From Nageia nagi (lineage: Eukaryota; Pinophyta): a stretch of DNA of 64,000 nt. Location of the stretch: assembly GCA_050084985.1 (NCBI GenBank), contig JBITNC010000001.1:95976001-96040000 (forward strand). The letters run 5' to 3'. Positions 11,048-23,837 of this stretch are shown in pieces. Within the stretch, counting starts at the first letter, position 1. The number at the start of each line of letters is the position of its first letter. Below the pieces are notes generated by a model. It was given only the letters and a program-made list of their open reading frames with translations. It did no database searches and was not told the DNA's origin. A program made the position numbers and the translations under genes.

Positions 11048-11508
11048 TGATGGAATTGAAGGATTCCATATGACCAAGATCTCCTTAGAGTTTCTTCAAC
11101 AAGAATGTGCTATTCATCCATCTAGTAAAGGTAAGAAATAATCACATAAAAGATAACACAATGTGTAGTCATTCCTCCATCCCTTAGGAGTATATCCACT
11201 TTGAACCATCATTCTATTACTTTCTTAGAAAATAACTCTCCTACAAATTCTCAAGACAAGCATTACCATGGTTGATTAAGTTTGATCAAGTTACATAATG
11301 AGGAGTACCTATCTATTTATAAAAACTAACCCACCCTTTGACCTTCCTTTTACCCAAGGGTAAGGTTAAAGGTGTTTCTATATTTATTTCTTTCTATTTT
11401 TATTCCTTTAATGTTTTAAGGTATGTAAAGATAGTTTAAGCATTAAGTGAATTTATATCAAAGAGAAATATTACATAATAAATATTGCATTACAATTTTT
11501 AATAGAAG
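11048..11508 (-). repeat. Second family-X-like 5' LTR (about 460 bp)
   Basis: It shares with 6838-7315 a TTTATA(A) box on the opposite strand (about 11317), the ACCCAAGGGTAAGGTTA word, a CCTCCATCCCTTAGGAGTATAT-like block and an end near CATTACAATTTTTAATA. The outer border is approximate. No 3' LTR is visible, so the element may be truncated. Confidence 0.6.
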
Positions 11509-11814
11509 ATACCTCCTAATTTTTCAAAATATGCCAAATCTTCAACCCACCTTATAACCAATTACATCAGTTGCAAACACTAATACTTATATTACAAGTA
11601 CTTAGGGAAAAATAATGGATTTGTTGGGAATAAAGAATATTAAAATGTTAAAAGGATGACATAATGAATGAGTAACTAGTTTGAACATATGAAAATGGAG
11701 ATGTCATTGAATAGTAGTCCTCAACATAGTTTTCACTCATCTCCTTTAGAGTCTATACCAATTGAAGGAACCTAGTAGAATGATGTTATGGAATAAGAAT
11801 ATATTGATACAATC
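11509..11814. other. No feature seen
   Basis: This short AT-rich stretch lies between the LTR at 11048 and the coding remnant beginning at 11815. I see no ORF, repeat or motif in it. Confidence 0.4.
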
Positions 11815-12661
11815 TTGCCAAAACCCTTGTATTCTCCTCATTCTTTCGATAAGGATGATGAAACTATTGAGCATTCAAAATGTGGCATGCCAGAGGAATT
11901 AAATCTAGAACATGAGATGGTTAAAGAGATACAAGAATACAAATCCTTCCTCTTATCTATTAATATCTATGCCAAAAACACAATCTCTCTCAATTGCATT
12001 GTGCATCCTAGTTTAGATTGTGATATTATGAAATATGCAACATGTTGTAAGGTTGGGATTATTTCAAGTCCATATCTCAAAAAAATTTGAATTTAGTGAT
12101 GCCAAACTAAAAATAGTTGGGATAGTGAAGGATGTTCACATGCAACTCATGGTATCAACCGTACATTTTTGTTTTGGATCTGTTGATAGTTGAATCCCCT
12201 TTTCCATTCTCAATTATGTTTGGTAAAGAATGGGTACACATTTTGAATGAATATGATTATCCTTAGATGTATGGTCATGAAGAAGAAGAAGAAGAAAATA
12301 AGGAAGAATCAAAGAATAGAAGTTGTTACTCTTTCAAGGAATACCAAAGCTCAATAAAATCAAGACATGAAGATGTTCTTGAGACTGATCTTACCTTTGA
12401 ATTCTTCTTTGATCATGAATATGAGATAGAAATAAAAGAGAAAGATATTGATGATGAGGAAAACCATAAGTCTAATTCATGTTTAGAATTTTGTGACTTT
12501 GAAGAAGAAAAAAGTTGCATGCATGTTGAACTAGAAATAGATGATTCTTTTAGTTTAGAATGTGAAGATGAATTTAGGAATGTGGTCTTGATTGATGACT
12601 ACTTAGTGTCACAAAACAAACATATGAGATATCTCAGATGGAGACCATCATTATTTTCTTA
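11815..12661 (+). pseudogene. Retroelement-derived remnant: protease-like segment and acidic ORF
   Basis: An open stretch of 91 codons (11815-12090) ends with residues like YATCCKVGIISSPYLKKI. After a stop, the text to about 12260 resembles the region around a retroelement aspartic protease: a KIVGIVKDV-like strand and a later GKEWV-like word. In another frame, 12267-12662 is open for 131 codons and very acidic (runs of Glu, several Cys and Asp-Asp-Glu), probably a linker of the same polyprotein. Assignment is by composition and weak similarity only. The frame changes and stops show it is dead. A host gene exon is unlikely but not excluded. Confidence 0.3.
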
Positions 12662-13760
12662 GTTTGGAGACATGTTAGATGGAGACCAAACTACTCAGTG
12701 GTTCCACCTTAAGAGTATACCAAAACGAAGTCTTTGATCTTGTTATTAATAAGAAATCCATGATCTAGTAGTTTAGTTTTGTTTTCTGCAATGTAAATAT
12801 AATAACTTATCTTACTTTAGTTTTTTAATTATGAATATAATTAAATTAGGGATCTTAATGAAATGACCAGGATACTTGAGCATTCAAGCTCATTATTGAA
12901 ATTAGTTTGCTATTAATCAATGTAAATTCAAATATAAGCTACCCTCATCAAAGCATTCCAAGCTCAGGAACTATTTATTTTGAACCAAAGACTACAATAA
13001 GAACCAACACTCTAGATTATACTAATGATAATTTGATGAAACATTAACTAATAATGGTACCTTGCTAATTGGTGCAAATATGAGAATAAGAGAAACTATC
13101 TGGAGTCTTAGATAACAAATAAAGATATTTGAACTACAATGTAATCAACAAGCCTTATGTTGTGGATGAAGCATAAAAAGAGAAATTTAGCATCAAGCTA
13201 GTGTCAAACTATGAAGAGTGAAGAGACAAACAAGGACATTTGGAGTGATGTTGCAACATCATTAGATTTGTATAGAGTGAGTTGAAACCATAATTATCTC
13301 TCCAGAACCTAGACTACAACATAGGTGTCCTAATGGTTATTTGAATAACCAATGAGAGTTCACTCACTCTAACGTAAACCAATGGTACAATTTTAATGAA
13401 TGCTAACATTGGCTCATATACCAATTAATGACACATATCACTATGTACTTTTTTATATACTAGTTTTGCTTTCATTTTTATTTTGGCTATTCTTGTGCCC
13501 ACACAACACACCCCAAAATATAAGATTATGGGGACCCTATTTTTGCAAACGCAATGAGTTGTATTGCCTTGAGATTGGCTTTGATGATGAATAGTTCATT
13601 TTGAAGAGTGCAAACATGATATTAGGGAGTGATTCCCAAAGGTCATGCAATGAAGACCCTAAAGAGTATCAAAGCATCCAATCATCAATTTTGCATCCAA
13701 GGAGCCAAGATATGAGAGACACCATTTGAGCATAGATTTTTGGATCTATAATGAGTCCAA
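12662..13760. other. No gene recognised
   Basis: The sequence is AT-rich with only short ORFs; the longest plus-strand one (13400-13594, 64 codons) has no motif. No LTR termini or repeats stand out. Confidence 0.45.
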
Positions 13761-13764
13761 CGGA

Positions 13765-14700
13765 GATGGGATCATTTTTCAAAGTTTGCCAAAGTTGAAA
13801 TCAAAGAGCATAAGCCAATAAAGGACATCATTCTAGGTAAGTTTAGTTTGGAAATTTTGGATTTTGACCAAGCATTCAAAAATGGAAACTAGGAGGGGAT
13901 TTGCACCCCTTTGATGACATCAAAGGGTTGAAAAATGGCATCTACTTGAGAGGGTAAAATTGAAATTGGAAAAAATACAAGTTTGATTATATGGATGCAT
14001 GTGAAAGGCCATTAAAGCAATGTAAATACTTGAAAATTTTGATTTTGAGCAAGTTGGGTCACATCTATTCTTAGGTGTTGATTTCTATGTGTTTGTCATC
14101 CTCAAAGGATTGCACTTTGGCACCTAACCATCAACCATGAAATTGAAATATGAAAAAATCATTATTTTGATGATATATGGATATGAATGGGGTTATTTTA
14201 AGCACATTTATGTCTTCAAATTTTTTATTTTGTTAAGTTTTACACCCCAAATCTAGGCATTGTTTCTCATGGCTTTGGTAGACCAAAGCACTTCATTTTG
14301 CTACGTTCTTCAAGATGCAAGTTAAATTTTGAGGAAATTTGATGTTTGAGCACATAGATGCATGGGAAAGGCCATAACAAGTAACTTTAACACTTGATAT
14401 TTTTACTTTTGACCAATTTTGGATGCTAAAAAACCTAGGCATAGGTTGGAGGTGTTTGAAGGCATTCAAAGAGGTGAAAAATAATGTCTATCTTTTAGAC
14501 ACACCAAAATTTGAAAATTTGTTCATAATGAAATCAATTTTTAAGAGCATAGATGCATGGGAAAGGCCATTTTAAGCATATTTAAATTTTCAAATTTTTG
14601 GTTTTAAGCAAGTTTTACACCCTAAAAAGTTAGGTGTAGGTTTGCATGCCACTGATGGCATCATAGTCAAACTTGGAGAGACATATTTAGCTTGCAAAGA
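13765..14700 (+). repeat. Degenerate tandem array, period about 175-200 bp
   Basis: The word ATAGATGCATGGGAAAGGCC or a variant recurs near 13993, 14165, 14347 and 14548. Each is followed by a line such as CTTGAAAATTTTGATTTTGAGCAAGTT and by TTACACCC and TAGGTGT. Units have diverged strongly but keep word order, which indicates an old satellite-like array of about five units. Confidence 0.7.
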
Positions 14701-14749
14701 TACCAAATCTGGCTAGTAACCCAAATATCCATCCATTTTGGCCATTGTA

Positions 14750-15613
14750 TGTAATGTCCCAAAATTCTTTGTATTTCATTTTCATTGCAATTTCTAGATC
14801 TAGGAGTACTTTACACTTTTGGCATTTATCAAAGGAAGAAAAAAAAAATGTAAAGAATTGTATTTGGAATCATTATCCATGTTCAAGTCGGAAAAAACCA
14901 CTTGGAAATCTAGTTTTCTCTTCCAAGGCTGGTCGGCTGGCTTTTATGGAGACATTTAGTGGCTATTTAAGCAAAAACATTTCTCATTTTCAAGGGATCA
15001 TCCAATCAAATTCTGATATCTGCTTTTCTTGAGTTAGGGATGTGCCCTTCTCATCCTTCTTTGGCCTAGGGATGCACCCAACAGCCTTAGAAGTGGCATT
15101 TTGAAGAATTTGTGAGGAGACTCATATTTTGGATGCCCTAAATATTGTTACAGGAATGTTACAGAATTGTTACAGCAATAACAGTCTTATTACTTGCGTA
15201 TTGAAGATTTGATCTCATATACTCATTGTTTTTGTTATCAACTCTTGAATGAATGATTCTATGGTCTCTTTCATGCGATTTAATTCCTATATTACTGCTG
15301 TTATAAGATCAGAATTCTGTCATCATTATTAAGTAATAAAAGTGTTGTTACAGTTGGAGTTTAAAGTCATAGATAGCATAACAGTCTAGTTTATGCCCAA
15401 AAATCTAGTCATTATTGGGATCTCATTGTATCTAGCTTTTTAACATCTCTAAGGAATTCATCTAGCCCTATGGACCATTTGCACACTTGTACTTGGTCAT
15501 TTTCAAGTAATAAAATTCAAATCCAATTGCTATTTTCCATTCTTATCAAATTTTGAATTTTATTTTTGGAGCAATTTGTGAAATTTCTAATTTTTATAAT
15601 TTAGGATATTACA
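14750..15613 (+). repeat. Probable solo LTR (about 864 bp)
   Basis: It starts TGTAATGTCCC and ends GGATATTACA, so the ends form an inverted repeat (TGTAAT / ATTACA) as in many plant LTRs. A TATTTAAG word at about 14965 and AATAAAA-type words further on suit an LTR. No primer-binding site or polypurine tract adjoins it. The five-base flanks (TTGTA and CAAAC) do not match, so a solo LTR with a decayed target duplication is only probable. A 95-codon ORF starting at 14745 lies inside and is not a gene. Confidence 0.45.
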
Positions 15614-15994
15614 CAAACTCATGACAATATTTTCACTTTCTTCAAACTTTTCATCCCTATGTCATTGAATGCATGGATGATCACTAAATTGTGTGAACTT
15701 CCTACCCTTGTGATATTCTTGTTCCCATTCTCATCTTCATTTCCCTTGTTCATGGATTTAGTGAACCATGATGCAAAGCTTTCCTTTTACAAATTTGGCA
15801 CAAAAGTATAATGAGTTGCTTTCAATAGGCTTTCATTCACATTCCATTCCAAAAATTGATGAAAGGGAACCATCTTTTTGTAGTATTGTGGCCTTATGCT
15901 ATATTCCATCAATAGTTCATCCAATTCTAAATTGTACATCTATTTTGAATATGCTTAATCTCACTTTGGAGTTCCCTTCTAGGTCTAAAAATGA
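15614..15994. other. No gene recognised
   Basis: A 94-codon plus-strand ORF (15768-16052) runs into the duplicated block. It has no motif I recognise and no codon context suggesting a gene. Confidence 0.4.
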
Positions 15995-16602
15995 TGCTAA
16001 TTTGCCTTCTAAACTAGACATCCTTTTCCCAAGTCTAAAATTTATGTATTAAAAAATCAAAATGTTGGACATCCCCTATTTCAAATCTATTTTATCTTTG
16101 AAACAATGAAAAATTGTCCCTAAAAAATAGGGTGACCAATATAGAAGCTTCCCAAATTGACTAGTGGTGTGAAAGGAGTCCCAAAATTTGTGAAATAATG
16201 CCAAAAATTTGACTCTAAAATTTGGATAACCTATTTCTAGTCATTAGATCTGAGTCTCTATTGCTATAATTATGCTCTTAAGTTTTCCTTTTATCTCCAA
16301 CTAATTTTAGCAAATTTTATCCCAACAAATTTTGAAGCCTATTTTGAAATTATTGAAATAAAATTTGAAACTAATTTTTTAAACCTTTAATCTTTATCTC
16401 TCCATATATGAAATAACTCTTGAAAATTCTAAAATAATTTATTTACAATATGGGTATGAAATTCTAGAATAGTGGGTTCCAGGGTCCAACTGTTCCTCCT
16501 TCATCCTCTTCCAAACTTAAAACAATGCCCAAAATTGTGATGTCACCCTCATAGAGAGCCAACATACCATATTTGAGGCTTAAAATCACAAATATGCTAA
16601 AA

Positions 16603-18015
16603 TGAGCTAACCTAAGGCTTATTCCAAAATGCATAAATGATGCTCAATAAAATAGTAGAAAATTACTATAAATCCATTCTTCCATAGATATAGGGCTTCA
16701 AATACCCAAAATTTCTAAAATCATGCCCTCATAGTAGAATGAATTATTTTAAGGATGGTAACTTCAAAAATATTGCTAATAAATGCAACGTATCAACCAC
16801 AAGTGCTAAATTTCACAAGATAATGCAAATAATAATCCAAATTGGGACAACAAAATATATCTTGAATAATTATGCTAAGATAAATAAACACAAGCCTTAA
16901 TTATGGAGCAAATTATGCCCTAGATGGAAACACTATACTAGGGGGATAGATATCCACTTTAGAATACTCAATTTCTTGATCTTGATGCTCTAAAACCAAG
17001 CAATGGTGGAAGGTTGAATTGGTGATGCTAGGATCTCCCAATGACCTACAACTATTGATGATGTCTTTAGTGATGGATCTACAATGTTCAATCTTTAGTA
17101 AAGAGATGGGTCCAGAGCCTTCTAATCCTCAACAATGACAAGGCTTGCATTAGGGTGTCCTCATGCTTAGTTGTGGTGGATATTCTAGGGTTCCTCTAGT
17201 AATGTTCAATAATCCAAGGTATGCCATGCCCTATATAGCTAGCTTCAACCATTGAGGAATGCTAGTTTCAAAGTAACAATCTAATAAGTCCTAAGGATTT
17301 GCTAGACCTCAAGTACCCTTCTATTCAATTTTCTTCTAAAGAGGAGTAGAAAGAGCTCATGGCCACATTTGGGGAAATAATAATAATCAAACATACCCAA
17401 ATGAGTGCAAAATTCCTCCTTTTATAACATACTCATGCCAATGAACCTTCTATATGCCCCATGATGCCTTGGAATCATCTCAATTACATTCAAGGGTTGA
17501 GATTTGTCCTTGTAGTGGGAGTTTGCATCTTTATGTGCCTTGGGATTACATTAATCTCATCTAATAGGCTTAATTCACCCTTAGGATTCATATTACATCT
17601 TGAGATTACAAAAAAGCTTAAGACTCATACATCACACCTTAGAATCATAAACATTACAAAGTGGGATCTCATAATGTCTCAAAATACTCCTAATTAATTA
17701 TAAATTACTCCTAAATAAACTAAATTAACATTGTATATCCCTTGAAGAAGGATGCCACTCTTAGTGATGCCAAACAAGTGAAAATTGTGGAATCTTGTGT
17801 GCATGTGATATTGGAAATCTGGCTTGATAAGCAAACTTGCAAATGCCATAACTACTTCATTTCTTGATGAAACCATGTCATGTAACCTTTGGAAATGAAT
17901 GGTATGAGATTCTCTATGTCTTCCAAGTGACGAATTGATAATTCATGGCTTGTGGAAGATGGAATTCATCTAAGATGAAAAAATGAGTTGGAAGACCAAA
18001 ATTGAAAATATTACA
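16603..18015 (-). repeat. Old minus-strand LTR in block A
   Basis: It corresponds to 25748-27125 in block B, where a primer-binding site proves the orientation. On the minus strand it would start TGTAATATTTTC and end near GCTCA. In copy A the primer-binding site and about 160 bp beside it are missing. It contains no coding sequence. The partner LTR is absent. Confidence 0.6.
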
Positions 18016-18199
18016 ATCCCAATCTCTTGTACATGCATAATGATGAATGATTTTTGACCTTGGTACTAGAGGTTGAGAAGATGTGGAGAAAAGGTTTTTT
18101 CGTTGTTTAAATCAATTTACACTCCTAAGTTTGTAGCACCTTCTTTAACCTAATTTGGTAGGTTGAACTATGTTGGTAAGCTCATGTCATTTTGCAAGG

Positions 18200-19677
18200 C
18201 ATTTTTGTATTAAGTTTGGTTATCATGACTTGGTGAATTTGTGCTTTCAATTGGGTCATATGTTGTTGTGGACTATTCTATTTTTGTATGTGCCAAACAT
18301 TGTTCCACTTCATCTTATGCATAACCTACCAACCTTAAGATTGGTACAATTCTTGCAAGCTCAACATCTTTTTCTACAGTGAACATGTCACTTGGTTTCA
18401 CATCATTAGGAAATGCTTCTCTATTTAGTGGCCATATTCCAATATTTTGAAACCTACATTTTTTTTATCAGACAAAAGGGCAAGCTTGAAAGCTTTGCTT
18501 GATAGTTCTACTAATTCTATTCTCCTAATTTATATGTGTGGATGTTTGAACATCCACTTTGACCTTTATGTTTTGAAATATGTCTTGAATGGAGAGAATA
18601 CAAGTACATCTAAAGGCTACAATTTATGGGTGATATGTGCATGCAATTTAAGAAGATCATTACTAAGATACATCATGTCCATAAAAAATAAGAAGTCTAT
18701 TTGTGGGTGAAGCTCCACCTAGAATTTATTTGAGAAAATGGTGCAACCAATTTATGAGTAAATACTCCTTGGTCATCCAAGCATGAAGTTGTGCTACCAT
18801 GTAGGTCGCTACTTCACAATTTGTAATGTTATTTTTCATCTTTCTCTTTGCCTAGGAAATGTAGAATATATGAATGTTTTGTCTTACTACATTAATACAA
18901 TATAAAATTGTTATTCATTATATACTTTTGAATATCATATGTGGCACACTTTTGCTACCCATCTTCTTAATCACCCACATTCCAAAATTTTTGCTTTCTT
19001 ATACATTTATTTCATCATAGCTCTTAATCTTCATTAGTCCATATTGATTAAGATTGTACAACTTTTCTAAATTATCATAAAAATCAATGATAATTGATGG
19101 TTGCAACATCACAACTCTTATTTCTATTTAAACCTTATGCAGTCTTTATAGTCAAACTTGGATGATGTCTGTGGAATCCCATCTACGATGATTTGATTAG
19201 TAATCTATTATTGAATGGATTTGTCCTTGTTTGATACATGTGGGTCACATTTGATTTCAACTTAATAACTTCCAAATCACAACCAAGTTAAGCCAAGTAT
19301 TTGCATCATTCAACAACTTCCATATATTCTTCCAAAGAAAGAATTATGGTGGCTCGTTTCTTTATTTTTTCAATCCTAATAGCCAATATGCTAAATTGTT
19401 AGTAGTGATTTCCCATTTTTTTGCTCTCTCACTAATTGAGAAGCCATTATTTTTGACATCTTTGATAGTGCAATCCATATCTTATTTTGTCCACATTTTG
19501 CTATTACACTTTGCCTTCGTATTTCATTTATGTTGTTAAGAAGATTTGACAACATCCATTATTTGTTTTATTGTTATTAAAAAAATCACAAAGTATGTCA
19601 TTATGAGGTGGGTTGTTCGATGTGTCACCATCATCTGAGTAAACCACATGAAATTTTAGTCTTCATAGTAAATTAGT
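18200..19677 (-). pseudogene. pogo/Tigger-type DDE transposase relic, left arm of inverted dimer A
   Basis: Read on the minus strand from 19677, this arm matches the plus-strand arm 19697-20950 base for base over more than 1.2 kb, with many substitutions and indels. Towards 18700 it keeps words of the DDE_1 domain: WMTKE-like residues, then HP-TNR-LIFDGH-like sequence near 18710, a LQPLD-like phrase, and a C-terminal GI-LNREA-like block at about 18400-18450. These are features of the pogo/Tigger (Tc1/mariner superfamily, DDE_1) transposases common in land plants. Stops and frameshifts are frequent. No intact N-terminal DNA-binding domain or terminal inverted repeat could be defined. Confidence 0.75.
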
Positions 19678-19696
19678 CCTAGGTCCAAGATTTAGA

Positions 19697-20950
19697 ACTA
19701 ATTTACCATAGGGAGTAAAATTTCATATGGTGGACTTATATAATGGTGATACATTAACCAACCTACCTTATAATGACATACCTTGTAATCCTATTCAAAA
19801 CAATGAAGAAATAATCTCAACACCATACACCAAAGGCAAAAAGAATGTGCAATAGCAAAATGTGGATGTAAGAGGATAAAGATTATGCTATCAAAGATGT
19901 CAAGGATGATGGCTCTCCATTAGAATAAGAGCAAAAAAATGGAAAATCCTTACTAGTAGTTTACATATTGTTTGTTAGGATTGGTAATAACAAAAATAAA
20001 GGGACCACTAACAATCCTTTTTATGAAAGAAGAGTTAAAATTCATTGAATGGAGCAAAGACTTGACTCAACATAGTCATGGTTTGGATGATATTCAGTTG
20101 AAAGCACATGGGTCACATCTATCAAGCAAAGACAAATCCATTTAAGAATGAATTACTAGGTAGATCATGGTGGATGTGTTTTTGGATATTTCATCCTAAT
20201 TTTGATTATAAAAATTACAAAATGTTTCAATAAGAATATAGTTGTGGTGTTGCAACTATCCATTATCTTTGATTTTTATGACAATTTGGAAAATTTGTAC
20301 AATGTTAAATCAATATGAACCAACAAAGATTTAAAAATGTGATGAAACATGTGTACTACTAGACAAAAATTGTGGAATGCAAATGATTATGAAGGTAGGT
20401 TGAAAAAGTGTGCTAGACACACACAAGTAGAGAATGTATAACAATTTTTATGTTGCATTAATGTATCAAGACAACATTCTAGTATTCTTCTCTTTCAAGT
20501 CAAAGAGAGAGTTGAAAAATTATATTGCAAATTGTGAAGTAAGGTCCTACATGGCAACACAACCTCATGTTTGGATGACCAATGAGTTATTCCTAAATTC
20601 TTTGCACCATTTTGCCAAATCAATTTCAAATTGGGTTTAACCCACAAATAGACATCTTATTTTTGATGGCAATGGAAGCCATGTGACTTTATCCATGATT
20701 CAAGAGGAGATATTTTGATATTAGTTTTCTTAAATTGCCTCCACACACCAACAATAAACTACAACCTTTAGATGTAAGTGTATTCTCTTTATTCAAGACA
20801 TATTTGATATTTCAAAATAGAAAGGTCAAAGTGGATGGCAAAACACAAACACATAGAAATTAGTATATGACAATGAACAATATTTAGTGTGAGTATTTTA
20901 AGGACTACGCTTTAACTCGCATTTCAAGTCTAACAAAAATGATATAGACC
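19697..20950 (+). pseudogene. pogo/Tigger-type DDE transposase relic, right arm of inverted dimer A
   Basis: Starting at the inverted-repeat centre, the plus strand carries a decayed transposase: a PYNDI-type N-terminal phrase; a stretch with IWN-DETCVL-like residues near 20340 (second catalytic Asp region); an open segment of 68 codons at 20434-20640 including KRELKNYIANCE and MATQPHVWMTNELF; then HLIFDGNGSHVTLSMIQE (about 20653-20706, third catalytic region, with Asn where family members have His) and remnants of LQPLDVSVF. This order is that of DDE_1 pogo/Tigger proteins. Several stops and shifts make it non-functional. Only 19 bases separate it from the divergent partner. Confidence 0.82.
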
Positions 20951-21930
20951 AATCAACCTCAAAAAGCTATCAAGCTTTGTTGTAGGGTAGTTGCTATTAT
21001 TCATGATGTTCTAGCTAAAGCTATTATGGAGATGACATTTTGAGAAATTGAAATGCTCATTATTTATATTTTGCACTTAGTTAAATGTTTGATTGTGAAG
21101 AAGAAGACATTACCATTTTGACAGTATATAGGATGGCAATTTAGTACATTGAACAATCAAACCTCCACTCCATAATATAGGAAAAATCAATCAATTATAA
21201 AGATGGTTAATATATTATGTTCCTGCATTCTTACTATTGTATTAAGTTTCCATCAAATGCTTGAATTTATATAATATATGGATTTAGAAAATGGTTGCTA
21301 ATTTATTTTGCTTCTATACCAGTACACCTATTGCACAAGTCTCAATAACCTTGAAACAATTGTTTGGTAATCCTAAGCATCAAGAAATCCATAGTGTCAT
21401 TTCTACTTTTTAGGGAGAAGGATTACATTCATATGTCAATAAATACAAACCTATGACATTTATAAATGCTTCTTCAATTCTAGTGCTACTAGTTGCCATA
21501 GAATGGAAACCTATTCAATTTTTCATTGGTGAAAATAACTTTACTATCTTGCACAAAATTGATGGAATAGTATTTGGAGAAAAGGGACCATCATCTTGTC
21601 ATTAGATATGTTCACCTCAACATGTTTTTGAAACAAAAATGCATCGTAAGACTACAAGAGTTGTATGGTAGTATTGTATAGAATTTCTAAACTTGTTTTT
21701 ATTTAGCATCCTCAAGCATTTTTTTGCCATTACAATCCATATCTTGTTGTCTGCACTTAATCTCCTTTGGTATTATTTCAAACAAATGTTGAACAATATT
21801 TTCTTTTTATTTGAGATAATTAAGATTCCTAAAGTGCTCTTTCTCTATGTACAATTCCTTAGTTTAATATTACATTCCTTAGTTTACCAATTAATCTTAT
21901 GTATTATAATTTTAATTTAAAAAAGATTTT

Positions 21931-21961
21931 ATATATATATATCACACACACACACACACAT
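21931..21961. repeat. (AT)n(CA)n microsatellite
   Basis: A short TA run is followed directly by a CA run of about nine units. Simple sequence repeat, non-coding. Confidence 0.9.
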
Positions 21962-23837
21962 TATAAGTACTTAGTTGAAAATTATTTAATAAAGGTTTTA
22001 ATTTAATTTTTGAACTATACCAACATTCAATGCACCCCCACCCCCCAACTATTCCATCGCCATTTTTTTTACTGGTATAATATTGAGTAGGAATTTTAAA
22101 TGTCCATGCCCTCCCTTTTTTATTGATATACTGATGCCTCAACTACAAATTAAAAATACCCTCATATTTTCATACATCATATTTACCATTTCCTAATAGT
22201 GACTCCCTCAAGTTTAACACTCAATTACTGCAAGTGTAATTGATGATGGGAGGTTGTAATTGACTAGAATGGGTATGTGTTTAGAAAAGTGTTGATTTGG
22301 ATTGTTTCTACGACAACACGTAATTAACCTATCAAATGTGATGGTCATGAATTGAAACCTTATTTATAAGCAGACACCAAGGCAAGGAAGAAGCTATACA
22401 AAATTTACAGCAATTTGACTTTATAATGTAGGGTTTCAAGAGTCATAAAGTTAGGGTGAAAGACTATTGGGTCCTCTCCCCTAAGAGCCTTGCAATGTTC
22501 CTACTATAAAAATAAATTATACAAATGCGAGATTTGAATTGTTTGCACCTAAGCTATGGGCATGACTAGGGTAGGTATATTGAAAATAATATTACACTCT
22601 ATTTTGAAGATCAATTCAGCACATAAAAATCAAACTAACACTATAAGATAGTCATTCAATATATGATCAATAAGAGCCTAATGAAAGAAGGCATAAAGAT
22701 AACAAGAAGTGACACGATTTATACTAAATATGATGGGCTTCTTTGAGGAGGAAACCTCCTTAGCAACAATTCAATACAATTCTCCAAGCTTGTGATTTCA
22801 GCTGCTCTCATGACCTTTTATAGATTACAATTATCTTTTCACACTTGTTAAGACTCTAAGAGACATCGCCTTAATACATTAGAATTATTTTTAATGTATG
22901 ATGTTTCCAAAGTAATTATTATTCTCACCTAGGATTCAAAGTATGCCAATAAATAAATATAGTATACCCAATCTTTGAATGATTCGTCCTATGCTTATAT
23001 CACTGAATATAATGTTTCTAGTTTTTTATGGGAAATCTAATCCACGGATTGCATTGAGCTAGAAACTACTCTACACCTTTTGGTGGCGATTGTGTTTTAG
23101 CAACATATTGGGAGTTTGAGAAGGAAAACATTCAAATTTCAGGATCAGGAAAAACAAAGTAATTTCAGTCATTGGATTATACTTGGATAGTTGTTGTGTA
23201 CGCAAACACACATTTAGGGGTAGATTGGTTCTTCATCAAGAACTATTTTGGGCATCATTGGACAGATAAATTTCTGCATTTTGTTCAGGTGTAGGATCTT
23301 TGAATAGAGGATGGTTGTCAATGCTATTTGTTTAATAAGGGTGATTTCTGAAATTGTCGAGTTCATGTGGCAACCAACCTTGGTATTGTGAGGTCCTTCA
23401 TTATTCTGAGAATATAATTCCAAGCGCATTCCTTCAGTGCTGAGATTATTTACAGTTGTTTGAATCTTCATGTTTTGTCTTCTATTCTAAGAATTAGAAA
23501 AGAAAAGAAAGAAGTTTACAACTTTCCAAGGGTTATACGTGTTGAAATATCTAGGTTTTATTTTGGAATTGTGTGCGAGTTATAAGATGTGCTAAGGTTC
23601 TTTACATAGGCTTCTATAAATTCTTGAAGACATCAATGTGGCTTTAGAATAGCATATAATAAGCCTCCAAAACAAGGGTAGATATGTTTGACCACTATAG
23701 AAATGCGTAATTTAGTCCACTTATTCTTTAACTGCTTTGGAAATTGTTCCAGTGTTTTGAATTCCTTAATATTAGTTGCCTTGTGTGCCACAATGGCAAA
23801 CATATTGCTTGTGTAGGATTTACTCAACTGGTATCCT

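Larger units (their letters stand above)
15995..20950. repeat. Duplicated block, copy A (about 5 kb)
   Basis: The block is collinear with 24893-27346 plus 34325-36946. Markers in the same order include CTAGACATCCTTTTCCCAAG (16013; B near 24917), AATGCATAAATGATG, ACAATGATAAGGCTTGCA, CCCTATATAGCTAGCTTCAA, the LTR end ATATTACAATCCCAA, and then the whole Tigger inverted dimer. Because an LTR, its flank and the neighbouring transposon are shared in one order, a segmental duplication explains it better than two independent insertions. Borders are approximate (about 50 bp). Confidence 0.8.

Noticed and set aside
10908-11141. 77-codon plus-strand ORF
   Set aside because: It crosses a primer-binding site and LTR border, has no motif and cannot be an independent gene.
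14745-15032. 95-codon ORF as a small gene
   Set aside because: It starts within five bases of a probable LTR border and carries the LTR's TATA-like word; no protein motif.
15768-16052. 94-codon ORF as a gene
   Set aside because: It runs across the border of the duplicated block, and I saw no sign of the frame in the corresponding part of the second copy.
21693-21920. 75-codon hydrophobic ORF as a membrane protein
   Set aside because: Phe/Leu/Ile richness follows from T-rich DNA; no start context or conserved motif.
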